A stretch of 64,000 bases of DNA from an uncultured Romboutsia sp. Lineage in GTDB: Bacteria > Bacillota > Clostridia > Peptostreptococcales > Peptostreptococcaceae. This document shows, one piece after another, positions 38,590 through 48,235 of the stretch (position 1 is the first letter of the stretch; every line of letters starts with the position of its first letter). The notes beneath the pieces were generated by a model that made no database searches, had not been told where the DNA came from, and saw only the letters and a list, made by a program, of their open reading frames with translations. The stretch is from positions 1 through 64,000 of the forward strand of contig CALFLM010000033.1 in assembly GCA_937880075.1 (NCBI GenBank), written 5' to 3'. Position numbers and translations under genes: made by a program.

Positions 38590-38767
38590 TTAATAACGAT
38601 TCCTCCTTTCCGTAAAAATCTCCTTTGGGATAATTTCCAGTAAGTATAACTTTCATTATTATACGACATAAATCTACCCGTTTCGTCATACTTGTCTTAA
38701 AATGTATTTATATTATCTTTATCTGCATTAGTTAACTCGTTACATTAGTAAAGTTTTACAATTAGGT
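38590..38767. promoter_or_regulatory. Upstream region of giant gene 2
   Basis: AGGAGG lies 12 nt before the ATG of the giant gene. TACGACA at 38662-38668 is one mismatch from a reverse Spo0A box (TTCGACA). No clear promoter pair can be singled out. No gene is seen. Confidence 0.35.
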
Positions 38768-38806
38768 ATGATTGCTTTCCAGCTTTTGTTCTTTATTCAA
38801 AAAAAA
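38768..38806. repeat. 39-bp direct repeat, copy 1
   Basis: ATTGCTTTCCAGCTTTTGTT followed by CTTTATTC and an A run recurs, with one or two changes, at 43862-43899 in the same orientation. The two copies bracket the decayed protease fragment and the M60 pseudogene. Confidence 0.7.
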
Positions 38807-38840
38807 GGGGCTGTCTCACTAAAAAATAAAATAAAAATGT
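38807..38840. mobile_element. IS1182-like element end
   Basis: GGGGCTGTCTCACTAAAAAA has the appearance of the terminal inverted repeat of IS1182-type elements. No transposase or second end is nearby, so only a scar remains. It abuts the truncation point of the protease fragment. Confidence 0.4.
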
Positions 38841-38841
38841 A

Positions 38842-39062
38842 TCAAATGAACTATCCTTATCTCCATCAAACATATTCTTAACTTTATCAACTTTACCATC
38901 AATGAAGTTAGAATTACTATCTTTGAAAGTCAACAAAATAAACTACATTTGCAATGTGCTAAGTAGGCTTATTAATAACAGCTGCATTTGCTGTAATGCT
39001 TAAATCTAAGCACATAATTAGTGCTAAAATAAGTGACATTTTTCTTTTTACCACTTTTAATC
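38842..39062 (-). pseudogene. Truncated copy of the M6 protease gene (5' end only)
   Basis: About 70 codons match the start of the intact protease at 28428, including the signal peptide and the segment upstream of its TPYKLPN region. The copy has an extra base (TTTGAAAGTC for TTTAAAGTC), which shifts the frame, and TAG within CCTACTTAGCAC. Homology stops at the IS1182-like end. Upstream DNA homologous to the intact promoter region continues to about 39255. With giant gene 2 it forms a decayed duplicate of the protease-giant unit. Confidence 0.85.
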
Positions 39063-39218
39063 GCCCTCCAATATATTGTTTTATTGTAAGTGCTATAAGT
39101 AATAAATTTTTAATTTATTTTATAATATTATATATTAAATCATATAACATTTACAATGATATCTAGGGTTATTTTGTCGAATTTTATAGTTTATTTTTTA
39201 AGGTATTAATATTTTTTA

Positions 39219-39252
39219 TGTATCATTTATACCGCTACGGATACATTCGTTG
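39219..39252. repeat. Short dispersed repeat, copy 3
   Basis: TACCGCTACGGATACATTCG matches the core at 1743-1775 closely; its left part is more diverged. It lies upstream of the truncated protease at the place matching copy 2 upstream of the intact protease, so these two were copied together. Confidence 0.6.
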
Positions 39253-39369
39253 TATTGTATCAAAATAAATTTTTTATTGTAGGCGTCGATTGTTAGACGT
39301 TTACGCTTTTGTCACCTTATAGTCACTAGATTTTATACGTATCTTGAGTTATCCTCTTATCAAAAAAAT

Positions 39370-39425
39370 CACCTCATTTTGTATAGTTTTAAAGTATATT
39401 TTAACTATATCTACAAAATGAGGTG
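39370..39425 (-). terminator. Terminator of the M60 pseudogene
   Basis: A perfect 14-bp stem CACCTCATTTTGTA/TACAAAATGAGGTG lies 16 nt after the last stop and is followed by seven U residues on the minus-strand transcript. It remains intact although the gene is broken. Confidence 0.85.
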
Positions 39426-39440
39426 TTGTTTAATTTTAAT

Positions 39441-42400
39441 TTATTTAAATATTCTTAATATAATACTATTTAATAATCCTGTTGATACTAATTTTTTTAA
39501 ACCTACAACTGCTACAATTGCAATAACTCCCACAGACAAAACTTCTTTTGTTCTTTTATCATTATTTGTATTTGTAGGAGATACATTATTGTTAGTATTT
39601 CCTAATTCTATGGATTCTTTATTATCTTGCTCGTTATTTATATTATCTTCTATTAGTTTTTCTTCATCTAATTGTGGTTCAATTGGTTCCTCAGATTTAT
39701 CTCCATCTAATGGCGGTTTAATTGGTTCCTCTTGATCTTCTCCATTTAATGGCGGCTCAATTGGCTTCTCTTGCTCTCCTCCATCTAATGGTGGCTCAAT
39801 TTGTTCCTCTGAAACTTCTATCCACTTTGCATATAATGTTGTATTTTCTGTTACTACATCTTTTGCAAAATCCCATTTCTCTGTGTAACTTTCTGACTTA
39901 TACCATCCATCGAATATATATCCTTATTTTATTGGTAACTTTGGTTCTTTTATTAATGAATTTTCTTTAACATTCTCTATTTCTGCAACTTCGCTTCCTC
40001 CGTTGCTATCAAATGTTACTTTATATTCTGGTATCTTTATCCACTTTGCATATAATGTTGTATTTTCTGTTACTACATCTTTTGCAAAATCCCATTTCTC
40101 TGTGTAACTTTCTGACTTATACCATCCATCGAATATATATCCTTATTTTATTGGTAACTTTGGTTCTTTTATTAATGAATTTTCTTTAACATTCTCTATT
40201 TCTGCAACTTCGCTTCCTCCGTTGCTATCAAATGTTACTTTATATTCTGGTATCTTTATCCACTTTGCATATAATGTTGTATTTTCTGTTACTACATCTT
40301 TTGCAAAATCCCATTTCTCTGTGTAACTTTCTGACTTATACCATCCATCGAATATATACCCTTCTTTTGTTGGATCTATAGGTCTTTGTATTTTGGTATT
40401 TTCTAAAATACCTGTTATTTCTGAAACTGAAGTTCCATCATTACTATCAAATGTTACTTTGTATACTTTCTTCAAACTAGCCAAATATTCTTGTAGGATA
40501 TCTATTTGTTCATCTACCATATCCTGAGTTAAATCATCTCTTACTAAAACATTTTTTGCTACAATTAATGCATTCTGTAAATTATTAAATGACTGCTCTT
40601 CATATTCAGTTTTATCTAATTTGTCTATTTTATCTATTAAATCCTCTAATTTTAAAGAATCATATTGATGCTTAACTACTTGAATTGTTATTATTTTAGT
40701 AGAAATATTATTTTCAGAATCTTCTACAGTATATTTTGCTGTATATGTTCCTAATTTTGTTGTATCTAAGTTTGTTTCAATCTTAATATCAGGAAAATCT
40801 ATTTTTCCATCTTCAACATCATTTACTTCTACTAATTTAGTTAAATCTATATTTTCATTTATCTTAATCTCTACGCTATCACTTGATGATGTTATTACAG
40901 GTACATGCCCTTTAACTATTTTATTGTATAAATCTTGATAAAGTAGTTTATCATCTTCATTCATTTGCTCATATCCACGAACTATTATAGATTTTACGTC
41001 TTTATAAAAATACTTATTATAAATCTCATCTTCTGCTGTATTTTTTACAAAATTATCTATATAATGTTTCATTCTAGAAGTGTACTCATTGTAAAATTCT
41101 TCATCAGATATTGACATAGGTTTAAGTCCTTGTTCTGTAACTATAAACGTACCCTCTTGATTTTTAGGAATTTCATATACCTTTCTATAGTCTCCATTTA
41201 AATTACTAATAAACTTTAGTTTAGTATCAGAGTTCCAATACTTTAATATTAACTTATACCCTATATTTACTGGTACTTCAAATATTTCAAGATTTTTATC
41301 CGAGAACATTTCTCCCTTACCACCAACTACTTTTTTGTACACCTCAGCATTATTATTGTCTAAAATTTGAATTTTAGCATACTCACCATCTTGTGCTACC
41401 CCTGGATTAAACAAACCTGTTCCACGGTATCTAAGATTTAATTTTAAATTACCATTATCATTAACTAATTTAACTTATGCTGCATCATCCTTATAACGAC
41501 CTTGAAATTGAACTTTTACATCATTCTCAAAACTATTCACTGTATTTGAGTTTTCATAAATTAAATCAAATTCAGTTTCTTGATTATTACAGATTATCAT
41601 ACTCTTTGAATTATTTGTATAGGACCCTACTAGCTCTGGTACAACTAGTTTATACACACCTATAGGTACATTAGGCATTTCAATAATATTACTATCAATT
41701 TTGACCTTAGCTACTGTTTTATTTCCATCTTTTAGGTATATATACTTACCTTTTAATAAATCTATATTATCAATCTGTATATTTATTTTGCTACTTCCTG
41801 TTAAATTGTAATTACTCAATTGCTCATTTGTAACAATTTGATAGTTGCAATCAAAGCCTAAGTCAGATTTTATTTGATTCGTTAAAGTTTGATCTATTAC
41901 CAAATCTTTCAATGAAAATGCATTTTTAGAATTTCCTTGTTCTATCGTAAATCTTGCTTCTTCAGAAACTTTAATTCCCCATGCATCAAAATAATCTACT
42001 AAGCTTACACCATACTTGTCATATATTCCAAGTGCCCATGCATCTTGTGTAGACATTTCTTTTCCCTCAATAATATTTTTACGATAAATCTTAGCTATAT
42101 GTGCATAAGTATCTGGTCCTTCAAATGCATCTAAGAAGTTTATTATAAAGTATAGTTTTCCAGGCAGGTCTAAATTTAAGAAAGTTCCACCGTCTAATCT
42201 TACTTTATTATGTTTCTCCTCTATATTTGGTAATTTACCTAACCAGTCAGCATCATATGGGAAAATATCCCTATTTATTTGTACGTAATGTCCAAAAATA
42301 TTATTAGAAACTTCTCCTATCCCTAAATCACCTTTACCCAAAGAACCTTGATAACCATGACCAAACTCGTGCAATCCTCCCCAGTTAGCTTCAAAAAATG

Positions 42401-43487
42401 AAGAAACTTTAGGCTTGTTCACACCAATATGATCACTTGCATAATATGCAGCTCCAGCTCCATGAGCATTTGCTTTAACAAAAACTCTAGCATTTACATT
42501 CTGATCGTATGGGTTATCCGGTGCATAATCTAGACCTAACGTCTTATCATAAGATTCTACAACTTTTCTGAAATAATCAAAATAATCATCTAAAGTCTTA
42601 AATCCTTTTGGATAGTAATTAACTATTTCATTAATATCAGTATATGGAACTAATACTGTTAAAATATAACTTTCCACAACGCCATATGCACCAGTGTCAG
42701 CTTTCCATTTTTTAAAGAACTCCTTCTCATCATCACCTTCACGATAATAATTAAGCTCTTTTACGCCTTTATCATTACTATCCCATTGTATTTCAACTTT
42801 CACAGGGTCTGGATGTTTGTATAAAGTTTTTATAAATGGTGTATAATCATGTTCAAATGTCACAGTTTGCCATTCATTGGTTATAGTTTTATTAGACTCT
42901 GTAAGCTTATCATTATTAAGCATAGTATATAATAAGTCTGAATTTCCTGCGGTCTTTCTTATTTCAATATTTGAATTTGCCTTTATAAAGAAACCTAACA
43001 TCTGACGATCATGATTGTGACCACGTTCAATTCCCATTGCTTTTACATTATCAATACTCGCTAGAGTGTACATTGTACGTTCAATCATAGGTTTTATATT
43101 TGGATCATTAGTTACAGTAACAGGAACGTCTATAGTTGTAGTGTTTCCATGTGAATCAGTTACAGAGTAATTTATTTCATAATTACCTGTCTTTTCAGTA
43201 TCTACATTATGTTTGGCTTTGATATTTTGAGTAAGATCAAAATCTTCAAAATCCCTTGCAAAAATTCTATATCTTGCGTCTTTTAATGAGAATGTATCTC
43301 CCTGTTTAAGAACAATTTTTGTTGTTCCATAAAATTCAGGTGGATTACTCTCACTCCAGTAACCTTTTGTTATATTGCTTTTGTCCTTTAATATTTCTTT
43401 GTCACTTGCATATACTAAATTATTACTAAAGCACGATTCAACAAAATAGTTTATAGCTAATAAAACACTTAAAATTTTTTTCCTTAT
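39441..43487 (-). pseudogene. M60 (enhancin-like) mucin-targeting metalloprotease, inactivated
   Basis: One continuous frame of 1349 codons has three in-frame TAA stops (41475, 40143, 39924) and no frameshift. It begins with a signal peptide (RKKILSVLLAINYFVES) at a codon that is ATA, 9 nt after AGGAGG, where ATG or GTG is expected. In order it encodes an N-terminal Ig-like domain and the M60 catalytic domain with HEFGH (42357-42371, within GGLHEFGHGYQG). Then come a mucin-binding module like those in the giant proteins, a DUF5011-type Ig domain, a FIVAR helical domain and three Listeria-Bacteroides repeats. A Pro/Glu-rich stalk and a C-terminal transmembrane segment follow SPTNT. The longest intact part, from an internal Met at 43088, would lack a signal peptide. 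M60 enzymes cleave mucin-type glycoproteins. Confidence 0.88.
39922..40359. repeat. 219-bp tandem repeat in the M60 pseudogene (two identical copies)
   Basis: The units at 39922-40140 and 40141-40359 encode 73-residue Listeria-Bacteroides repeats (GYIFDGWYKSESYTEKWDFA, then YAKWI). The stretches I compared are identical, including a TAA in place of the GAA that the third, upstream copy retains (KEGYIFDG). Confidence 0.85.
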
Positions 43488-43648
43488 ATCAATCTCCCTC
43501 CTTTTTATTTAGTTTTTATTAATATTAATAGCTATACAACATTATAATCTATATACTGTATATATCTTATAATATTTGTATATATTTGTCGATATTTTTC
43601 AATTTCATTTAATTACATTGGTAAGATTTTCAATACAAGCGCAATACT

Positions 43649-43744
43649 TTATAGATATTTTGCGATTTTTCTTATACTCCATCCTAATTCTAAAAAATTA
43701 GCTATGTAGCACCTTTCATTTATAGTAATATATTTGTAGTTCAT
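43649..43744 (-). pseudogene. IS30-family transposase remnant (N-terminal)
   Basis: From an ATG with an AAGGAC site, 31 codons read MNYKYITINERCYIANFLEL, then GWSIRKIAKYL, and stop. This is the first helix-turn-helix of IS30-type transposases. Everything downstream is lost. A C-terminal IS30 piece lies far away at 62695-62985. Confidence 0.65.
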
Positions 43745-43861
43745 AATTTTATGTCCTTTCATATAATATATTTTTAATGTTATAGTAATCTAACTTAATA
43801 ATGATAGTATAAAATTTTGTATATAAGTCAATAAACCAACTTTTTTAAGTTCGGTTAATAT

Positions 43862-43899
43862 GTGATTGCTTTCCAGTTTTTGTTCTTTATTCAAAAAAA
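43862..43899. repeat. 39-bp direct repeat, copy 2
   Basis: ATTGCTTTCCAGTTTTTGTT followed by CTTTATTC and an A run matches 38768-38806. As in the first copy, the A run (a U run on minus-strand RNA) borders it. Confidence 0.7.
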
Positions 43900-43906
43900 T
43901 ACTGCA

Positions 43907-43932
43907 TTAAATTAATGCAGTATCTCCTAAGC
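43907..43932 (-). terminator. Terminator of the 137-aa membrane protein gene
   Basis: The palindromic stem ATACTGCATTAA/TTAATGCAGTAT, with an almost closed loop, is followed by seven U residues on the minus-strand transcript. It lies about 100 nt beyond the stop. The remaining DNA between 43488 and 44034 holds no other gene I can support. Confidence 0.8.
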
Positions 43933-44034
43933 CTTAAATTTTTATCTTATTCATTAAATCGAATAAATAAAAGTACATTCTATACCAGTAGCAAATATGA
44001 TTACATTTTTCATAAGATTAATTCCTTTTATTAA

Positions 44035-44448
44035 TTATGAACTTTGTAATCTTTTCTTTTCTATAAATATGCTTACATTATTTTGTATCATATATAAAAG
44101 AACTGGTATATACATATATGATAAATAACCTTTTATATTAAATAATATAGCTATTAACAAACTAGATGATAATATAGACGATATTACTGATGATTTATTA
44201 CTTTTATTAAATAGTTTTAAACCTATTCCAAACATTAAACCAAATAATAAAATCATTATAGAAAAAACTATAAATATTCCAAATGACTGTATCTTACCTG
44301 GCATAGATGGAATATATCCATATCCTATTACGAATAAAAATGTAATAGCACCAAAAAGTATATATATATTTCCCATATCCTTTTTTTTAAATAAAAGTAT
44401 TATAGTAAATACTAGATATAAAGAACTTAAAAAGCTAACTAAACTCAT
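44035..44448 (-). CDS. Small polytopic membrane protein (137 aa), unknown
   Basis: This protein has four or five hydrophobic segments, short loops and a basic C-terminus (IEKKRLQSS). I do not recognise the family. The ATG at 44448 is preferred because AGGTGA lies 5 nt upstream; the GTG three codons earlier overlaps that site. It follows the arginine-pathway transporter gene by about 95 bp, with a terminator-like hairpin between, so it may be only loosely linked to the arc operon. Confidence 0.6.
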   Translation of the reverse strand: MSLVSFLSSLYLVFTIILLFKKKDMGNIYILFGAITFLFVIGYGYIPSMPGKIQSFGIFIVFSIMILLFGLMFGIGLKLFNKSNKSSVISSILSSSLLIAILFNIKGYLSYMYIPVLLYMIQNNVSIFIEKKRLQSS

Positions 44449-44475
44449 GTCACTCACCTATCCTTAATTAAATAA

Positions 44476-44512
44476 AACCACAGAACTTTTAAAGTAAAAG
44501 ATCTATGGCTTT
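44476..44512 (-). terminator. Terminator-like hairpin after the YfcC gene
   Basis: AACCACAG...CTTTT pairs with AAAAG...CTATGGCTT, with some G-U pairs, and lies 30 nt after the stop at 44542. A short U-rich tail follows. Confidence 0.55.
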
Positions 44513-44541
44513 ATATTTTATTTAAAATATATATTTTTTTA

Positions 44542-46107
44542 TTATACTCCTAATATCATAGAGCCTATAGCTAAAATTGCTACTGTTGCTATAAATATTA
44601 AAACTAGTAATTTAGTTACAAACTTCATCCATGTTGAGTATTCTATTTTAGCTATTGCTAAACCTCCCATAACAACTCCTGATGTTGGAGTTATTAAGTT
44701 TACTATACCACTTCCTGCAGAAAATGCTGAAACTACTATTTCTGGTGCTATATTTAACCTTTCTGCTAATGGTGCAAATATTGGCATAGAAACTGAAGCT
44801 AATCCTGAAGTTGATGGTATTAAAAATGATAATGCTATATATATTAAATATGCCATATTAGCAAATAACATTCCAGATACTCCACTTAGTATTCCTGATG
44901 CTTTATCTAGTATAAATAAATCTAAACCTGAATTTGCCATCATAAATGATATCCCTCTTGATATACCTACAACTAAAGCAACTCCAACCATATCTGCACA
45001 TCCAGATATAAATGATTTAACTATGTCTTCCTCTGATATTCTACATACTAATCCAATAACAACAGCCATTATAAAGAACCAAACTGTTAATTCTGGGAAC
45101 CACCAAGTTCCTAAAGATGCTCCATTAAACCATGCAGTATTATCAAATACAGTTACTCCAAAATCACCCCAAGGTATAACACTTATAATCATTACTATAA
45201 ACGAAAAAGCAAATAAACCTAATGCTATTTTTTGTTTTCCATTTAGTTCTAATATTTTTTCTGAATTATTATCAAATGCTTCCTTAGCTGCATCTAATTC
45301 ATGCTTAGATAATATTGACTTACCTTTATCATTGTAAACTTTTTTAGCATAGTTCATTACATATAATATAGATATTATTAAAGGTACTATCCATAATGCA
45401 ACACCTAAAATTATAGTTGTTCCTTGATTTATTTGTACTCCTGATGCTCCTGCTGCTGATATTGCAGCTCCTATTGCAAATGGATTTACTGTTGAACCTA
45501 AAACTCCTATACCACAACCAAGTAATAATGTTGCTGCTCCTACTAATGGGTCAAATCCCGCTGCCATCATTGTTGCAGTTATTAATGCATAAAATGCTAA
45601 AGATTCTTCAGCCATACCATAAGATGTTCCACCTAATGAAAATATTAACATTAATACAGGTATTAACATTAATTCTTTACCTTTAAGCTTTTTTACTAAA
45701 GCTCCAACTCCAGCATCTAATGCTCCTGTTTCTGTTATAACTCCTAGGAATCCTCCTATTATAAGTACAAATAATGCAACATCTATTGCACCTTTAAGGG
45801 TACCATCATTCCATACACTGACATATGGTACATCTGAATTATTTATTGTTTCAAGAGCAGCATCTATACCACCTTCATTCATAGATGTACTTATAGCTTC
45901 ATCTAAAGCATTATCCTTTACACCTACCATACCAGTTACTGGTGCCATAACTACATCTGATAATTGAGCTTTTTTAACCCCTGGTACAACTTGAGTTACT
46001 AATGCTATAGCTATCATTATAGTTAATAAAACTGTGTAGGCAGATGGAAATTTAAATTTTTTCTTTTTAGTCGCTTTTCTATCATTTGATGTTAAAGCTT
46101 TTGACAT
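44542..46107 (-). CDS. YfcC-family transporter, likely arginine/ornithine exchange
   Basis: This 521-aa protein has about 12 transmembrane segments and the YfcC/DcuC-like ion-transporter layout. An N-terminal cytoplasmic Lys-rich stretch precedes the first helix. Motifs include GTSYGMAEE, FNPxVGAATLLLGCGIGVLG-like text and a mirrored C-terminal half with SxFxIPSTSGLASVSMP-like residues. Position inside the arginine deiminase operon makes it the probable arginine/ornithine antiporter, a role usually filled by ArcD. That assignment is from context. The start at 46107 is chosen because GGGGGA lies 7 nt before it and it begins 1 bp after the arcC stop. An ATG 15 bp earlier overlaps that site. Confidence 0.8.
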   Translation of the reverse strand: MSKALTSNDRKATKKKKFKFPSAYTVLLTIMIAIALVTQVVPGVKKAQLSDVVMAPVTGMVGVKDNALDEAISTSMNEGGIDAALETINNSDVPYVSVWNDGTLKGAIDVALFVLIIGGFLGVITETGALDAGVGALVKKLKGKELMLIPVLMLIFSLGGTSYGMAEESLAFYALITATMMAAGFDPLVGAATLLLGCGIGVLGSTVNPFAIGAAISAAGASGVQINQGTTIILGVALWIVPLIISILYVMNYAKKVYNDKGKSILSKHELDAAKEAFDNNSEKILELNGKQKIALGLFAFSFIVMIISVIPWGDFGVTVFDNTAWFNGASLGTWWFPELTVWFFIMAVVIGLVCRISEEDIVKSFISGCADMVGVALVVGISRGISFMMANSGLDLFILDKASGILSGVSGMLFANMAYLIYIALSFLIPSTSGLASVSMPIFAPLAERLNIAPEIVVSAFSAGSGIVNLITPTSGVVMGGLAIAKIEYSTWMKFVTKLLVLIFIATVAILAIGSMILGV

Positions 46108-46108
46108 T

Positions 46109-47056
46109 TTAATTTCCCCCATTTTTATATATTATAGTTCCAGTTTCTCCATGTAATGCTAATTTAGCCTTTTCTAAAGAAGTTATTAAAGCCTTACCAT
46201 TAGTAGTAGACTCTACAAAATCTATACATGCTTCTACTTTAGGTAACATAGATCCTTTAGCAAAATGTCCTTCAGATATGTATTGAGTTGCTTGTTCTAA
46301 GTTTATAGAATCTAATTCTTCTTGACTTGGCTTATTAAAGTTTATACAAACTCTATCAACTGCAGTTAGTATAACTAACATTTCGGCATCAAGATCTTTT
46401 GCTAGTTTAGCACTTGATTTATCTTTGTCTATAACAGCCGCTACACCATGTAATGACCCGTCTTCTTTTTCTATTACTGGTATTCCACCACCACCAACAG
46501 TTATTACTATAGTTCCATTATCAACTAACTGCTTAACTGTTTCTAGTTCAACTATTCTTTGTGGTTGAGGAGAAGCAACAACTCTTCTATATCCTCTTCC
46601 TGCATCTTCTACAAAGGTAAATCCTTTTTCAGATGATATTTTTTCGGATTCTTCTTTTGTATAAAACATACCTACTGGTTTAGTTAAATTTTTAAAAGCT
46701 TCATCATTTTCATCAACTACAACTTGAGTAACTATAGTTGCTACATTTTTGTTTAGTTTTCTTGAATTTAATTCATTCTTTATAGATTGTTGTAAATGAT
46801 ATCCTATATATCCTTGACTCATTGATCCACATTCTGCAAATGGCATACTTGGAGTATTCGCTCCATTACTAGAAGCAAAATCCATAGCTAAATTTATCAT
46901 TCCAACTTGTGGTCCATTACCGTGACCAACTATTACATTGTACCCTTCTTCAGAAAGGTCTACTATTGTTTTAGCTGTTTGTTTAACTAACTCTAATTGT
47001 TCTTCTGGGTTATTTCCTAAAGCATTTCCACCTAGTGCTATAACTAATCTTTTCAT
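46109..47056 (-). CDS. arcC: Carbamate kinase
   Basis: This 315-aa protein has the ArcC motifs ALGGNALG at the N-terminus, GHGNGPQVG (about 45-53), the PFAECGSMSQGYIGYH region (about 72-87) and GGGGIPV (about 205-211). It makes ATP, ammonia and CO2 from carbamoyl phosphate and ADP, the energy-yielding last step of arginine fermentation, in the cytoplasm. It lies 1 bp before the YfcC-family transporter gene and about 130 bp after arcB, with a strong hairpin in that gap. Its length is normal. The start ATG follows GGGGAG. Confidence 0.95.
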   Translation of the reverse strand: MKRLVIALGGNALGNNPEEQLELVKQTAKTIVDLSEEGYNVIVGHGNGPQVGMINLAMDFASSNGANTPSMPFAECGSMSQGYIGYHLQQSIKNELNSRKLNKNVATIVTQVVVDENDEAFKNLTKPVGMFYTKEESEKISSEKGFTFVEDAGRGYRRVVASPQPQRIVELETVKQLVDNGTIVITVGGGGIPVIEKEDGSLHGVAAVIDKDKSSAKLAKDLDAEMLVILTAVDRVCINFNKPSQEELDSINLEQATQYISEGHFAKGSMLPKVEACIDFVESTTNGKALITSLEKAKLALHGETGTIIYKNGGN

Positions 47057-47122
47057 ATTTATACTCCCCTACTTATTTTACTCTAGTATATTAATTACTT
47101 AAAACCTTTGTATATTTATGTA

Positions 47123-47167
47123 AAGACGGCCTTCATTATATATTATTGCTTTAATGAAGGCCATCTT
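47123..47167 (-). terminator. Hairpin between arcB and arcC
   Basis: The stem AAGACGGCCTTCATTA/TAATGAAGGCCATCTT, with one mismatch, lies 20 nt after the arcB stop. The U tail on the transcript is short, so read-through into arcC is likely. Confidence 0.75.
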
Positions 47168-47186
47168 TTTATTTAAAGTCTATATA

Positions 47187-48182
47187 TTATTGTCCTATAG
47201 TAGCTGCCATTATAGCTTTTATAGTATGCATTCTATTTTCAGCTTCATCGAAAACAACAGATTGCTTAGATTCAAATACTTCATCAGTAACTTCCATTTC
47301 AGTTATACCAAATTTTTCTCCCATTTCAGCACCTATTTTAGTTTTTAGGTCATGGAATGATGGTAAACAATGCATAAATATAGCTTCTGGATGAGCATTG
47401 TCCATAACAGCTTTATTTACTTGATATGGCTTTAATTGTTTTATTCTAGCTTCCCAAACTTCATCTGGTTCTCCCATAGATACCCAAACGTCAGTATATA
47501 TAACATCAGCATTCTTAGTACCTTCCATAACATCTTCAGTTAATGTTATTGTACAGTTATTTTCTTTAGCTATAGCTTCGCACTTTTCAACTAGTTCTTT
47601 AGCTGGGAATAATTCTTTTGGGGCACATGCTGTGAAATTTAACCCCATCTTAGCACAAGCAACCATTAAGGAATTACCCATATTGTTTCTAGCATCTCCC
47701 ATGTAAACGAAGTTTACGCCTTTTAATCTTCCTAATTTTTCCTCTATAGTTAATAAGTCTGCTAACATTTGAGTTGGATGGAATTCATCAGTTAAACCAT
47801 TCCATACTGGAACACCTGCATAAGCTGCTAATTCCTCAACTATTTCTTGAGAAAATCCTCTATACTCTATACCATCATACATTCTACCTAAAACTCTAGC
47901 TGTATCTGCTATAGATTCTTTTTTACCCATTTGAGATCCTGTAGGTCCTAAATATGTAACTCCCATTCCTAAGTCCATAGCTCCTACTTCAAATGCACAT
48001 CTAGTTCTTGTTGAATCTTTTTCAAATAATATTACAACATTTTTTCCTTCTAATTTTTTATGAACTACGCCAGCTCTTTTTAAATTTTTATAGTCTCTAG
48101 ATAAATCTAATAAATATCTTATTTCTGAACTTGTAAAATCTAATAATTTTAAAAATGAACGACCTCTTAAATTAACTCCCAT
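47187..48182 (-). CDS. arcB: Ornithine carbamoyltransferase (catabolic)
   Basis: This 331-aa protein has the carbamoyl-phosphate motif STRTRCAFE (about 57-65), HPTQMLADL (about 134) and the ornithine/catalytic HCLPSFHD (about 272-279). In this operon it runs in the catabolic direction: citrulline and phosphate give ornithine and carbamoyl phosphate. It starts 53 bp after arcA behind AGGGGG. Length and motifs are those of a complete enzyme. Confidence 0.96.
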   Translation of the reverse strand: MGVNLRGRSFLKLLDFTSSEIRYLLDLSRDYKNLKRAGVVHKKLEGKNVVILFEKDSTRTRCAFEVGAMDLGMGVTYLGPTGSQMGKKESIADTARVLGRMYDGIEYRGFSQEIVEELAAYAGVPVWNGLTDEFHPTQMLADLLTIEEKLGRLKGVNFVYMGDARNNMGNSLMVACAKMGLNFTACAPKELFPAKELVEKCEAIAKENNCTITLTEDVMEGTKNADVIYTDVWVSMGEPDEVWEARIKQLKPYQVNKAVMDNAHPEAIFMHCLPSFHDLKTKIGAEMGEKFGITEMEVTDEVFESKQSVVFDEAENRMHTIKAIMAATIGQ

Positions 48183-48235
48183 TTTAAAAATCCCCCTATC
48201 ATTTGTGTTTTAATATTTGTTATGAATTTTATATC

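Noticed and set aside
39441..43487. Stop-codon read-through or recoding in the M60 gene
   Set aside because: No recoding signal was seen, the start codon is also lost, and an unbroken repeat copy has GAA at the equivalent position. Simple decay explains everything.
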